This document shows, piece after piece, positions 53,029 through 53,836 of a stretch of DNA of 53,836 nt. Numbering within the stretch: the first letter of the stretch is position 1; every line of letters starts with the position of its first letter. The position numbers and the translations under genes were made by a program. The notes under the pieces are model-generated. The model had not been told where the DNA came from. It saw nothing but the letters and a program-made list of their open reading frames with translations, and searched no databases. The stretch is from an uncultured Pelagibacteraceae bacterium (GTDB lineage: Bacteria > Pseudomonadota > Alphaproteobacteria > Pelagibacterales > AG-422-B15): positions 1-53,836 of the forward strand of contig CABYGA010000005.1 in assembly GCA_902518415.1 (NCBI GenBank), read 5' to 3'.

Positions 53029-53836
53029 AAACTGTATTGATAATTGATGATGAGATTGATATTTGCAATAATATAAAAGTCATCCTTGAAGACGAGGGTT
53101 TCAAGGCTGATATTGCACTTAATTCAGATGATGCTTTAATTTCTTTAAAAAATGTTAGCTATAATCTTGTGATACTAGATGTGTGGTTAGATAACTCAAA
53201 ATATGATGGGCTAGAGATTCTCAAGCAGATAAGAAAAGATAAAGATATCCCGGTAATAATTATTTCAGGTCATGGAAACATTGACATGGCTGTATCGGCA
53301 ATTAAAGATGGTGCAAATGAATTTATTGAAAAACCCTTTAATACAGAAAGATTACTATTGTCTGTAAGTAGGTCTATTGAATTGTATGAGGTTAAATCTG
53401 AAAATAGAGTATTAAAACAAGGCAGTATTTTTGACTATGAAATTATTGGAAGATCAACAGCCATAAATAAAATTTTACATCAGATAAGTAAGGTTGCACC
53501 AACTTCAAGTAGAGTAATGATCTATGGAGAGTCGGGAACAGGTAAAGATATTACCGCTAAAGAAATTCATAAACAATCAAAAAATAAGGATGGACCATTT
53601 GTGGCAATAAACGCAGCTTTGATGGATCCTTCAAATTTAGAAAGTGAATTATTTGGATCTTTAGAGTCAGGTATAAATAACATTGGATATTTGGAAAAAG
53701 CTTCTAATGGAACATTATTTATAGACGAAGTTGGTGAAATGCCACTACAGACCCAAGCAAAGATATTAAGAGTTCTAACTGACAAAAACTTTTCAAAAAC
53801 AGGAAGTAATAATTTAATTGATTTAAATTGTAGAAT
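53025..53836 (+). CDS. ntrX: NtrX-like response regulator (3' truncated by window; absent from ORF track because no stop is reached)
   Basis: Manual translation: MKTVLIIDDEIDICNNIKVILEDEGF...LVILDVWLDNS...IIISGHGNIDMAVSAIKDGANEFIEKPF, then AAA+ Walker A GESGTGKD and LFIDEVGEMP. ATGA overlap with ntrY. Confidence 0.93.
   Translation, partial: MKTVLIIDDEIDICNNIKVILEDEGFKADIALNSDDALISLKNVSYNLVILDVWLDNSKYDGLEILKQIRKDKDIPVIIISGHGNIDMAVSAIKDGANEFIEKPFNTERLLLSVSRSIELYEVKSENRVLKQGSIFDYEIIGRSTAINKILHQISKVAPTSSRVMIYGESGTGKDITAKEIHKQSKNKDGPFVAINAALMDPSNLESELFGSLESGINNIGYLEKASNGTLFIDEVGEMPLQTQAKILRVLTDKNFSKTGSNNLIDLNCR

Overview
The window is an almost gap-free, AT-rich stretch of core chromosome, most consistent with a streamlined alphaproteobacterium. 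Supporting traits are the short bacterial-type ProS, the fused IspDF, RNase J, the NtrY/NtrX pair, a GTTC-N7-GTTC SOS box, and the classic alphaproteobacterial gene order. From left to right it contains: partial nuoD to nuoN; birA-coaX-rnj-mce-DUF1467-proS-lolC-lolD-dnaE; rpsB-tsf-pyrH-frr-uppS-cdsA-dxr-bamA-skp-lpxD-fabZ-lpxA-lpxI; the minus-strand block ppiD-trpE-trpG-trpD-trpC-lexA-gltA; tpiA-secG-pyrG-kdsA-eno-ftsB-lipA-ratA; minus-strand cinA-pgpA-ispDF; then ntrY and a partial ntrX running off the end. I saw no mobile elements, CRISPR arrays, rRNA or tRNA, and no convincing new defence or biosynthetic system. The points worth a second look are subtle: (1) a roughly 170-aa insertion in NuoG carrying two copies of a W-x-DLS-x-x-Q-[R/K] motif; (2) a multi-hairpin leader before rpsB; (3) hairpins on or against the start codons of lipA and pyrG, and a 10-bp perfect inverted repeat inside nuoM; (4) an SOS box upstream of the true lexA start that the ORF track reads as coding; (5) conserved neighbours missing from otherwise syntenic clusters (rseP, lpxB, moaC/moeA, pdhABC-lpd); (6) an NtrX without a GAFTGA loop. 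All family assignments come from recognising the translated sequences; no database searches were run.
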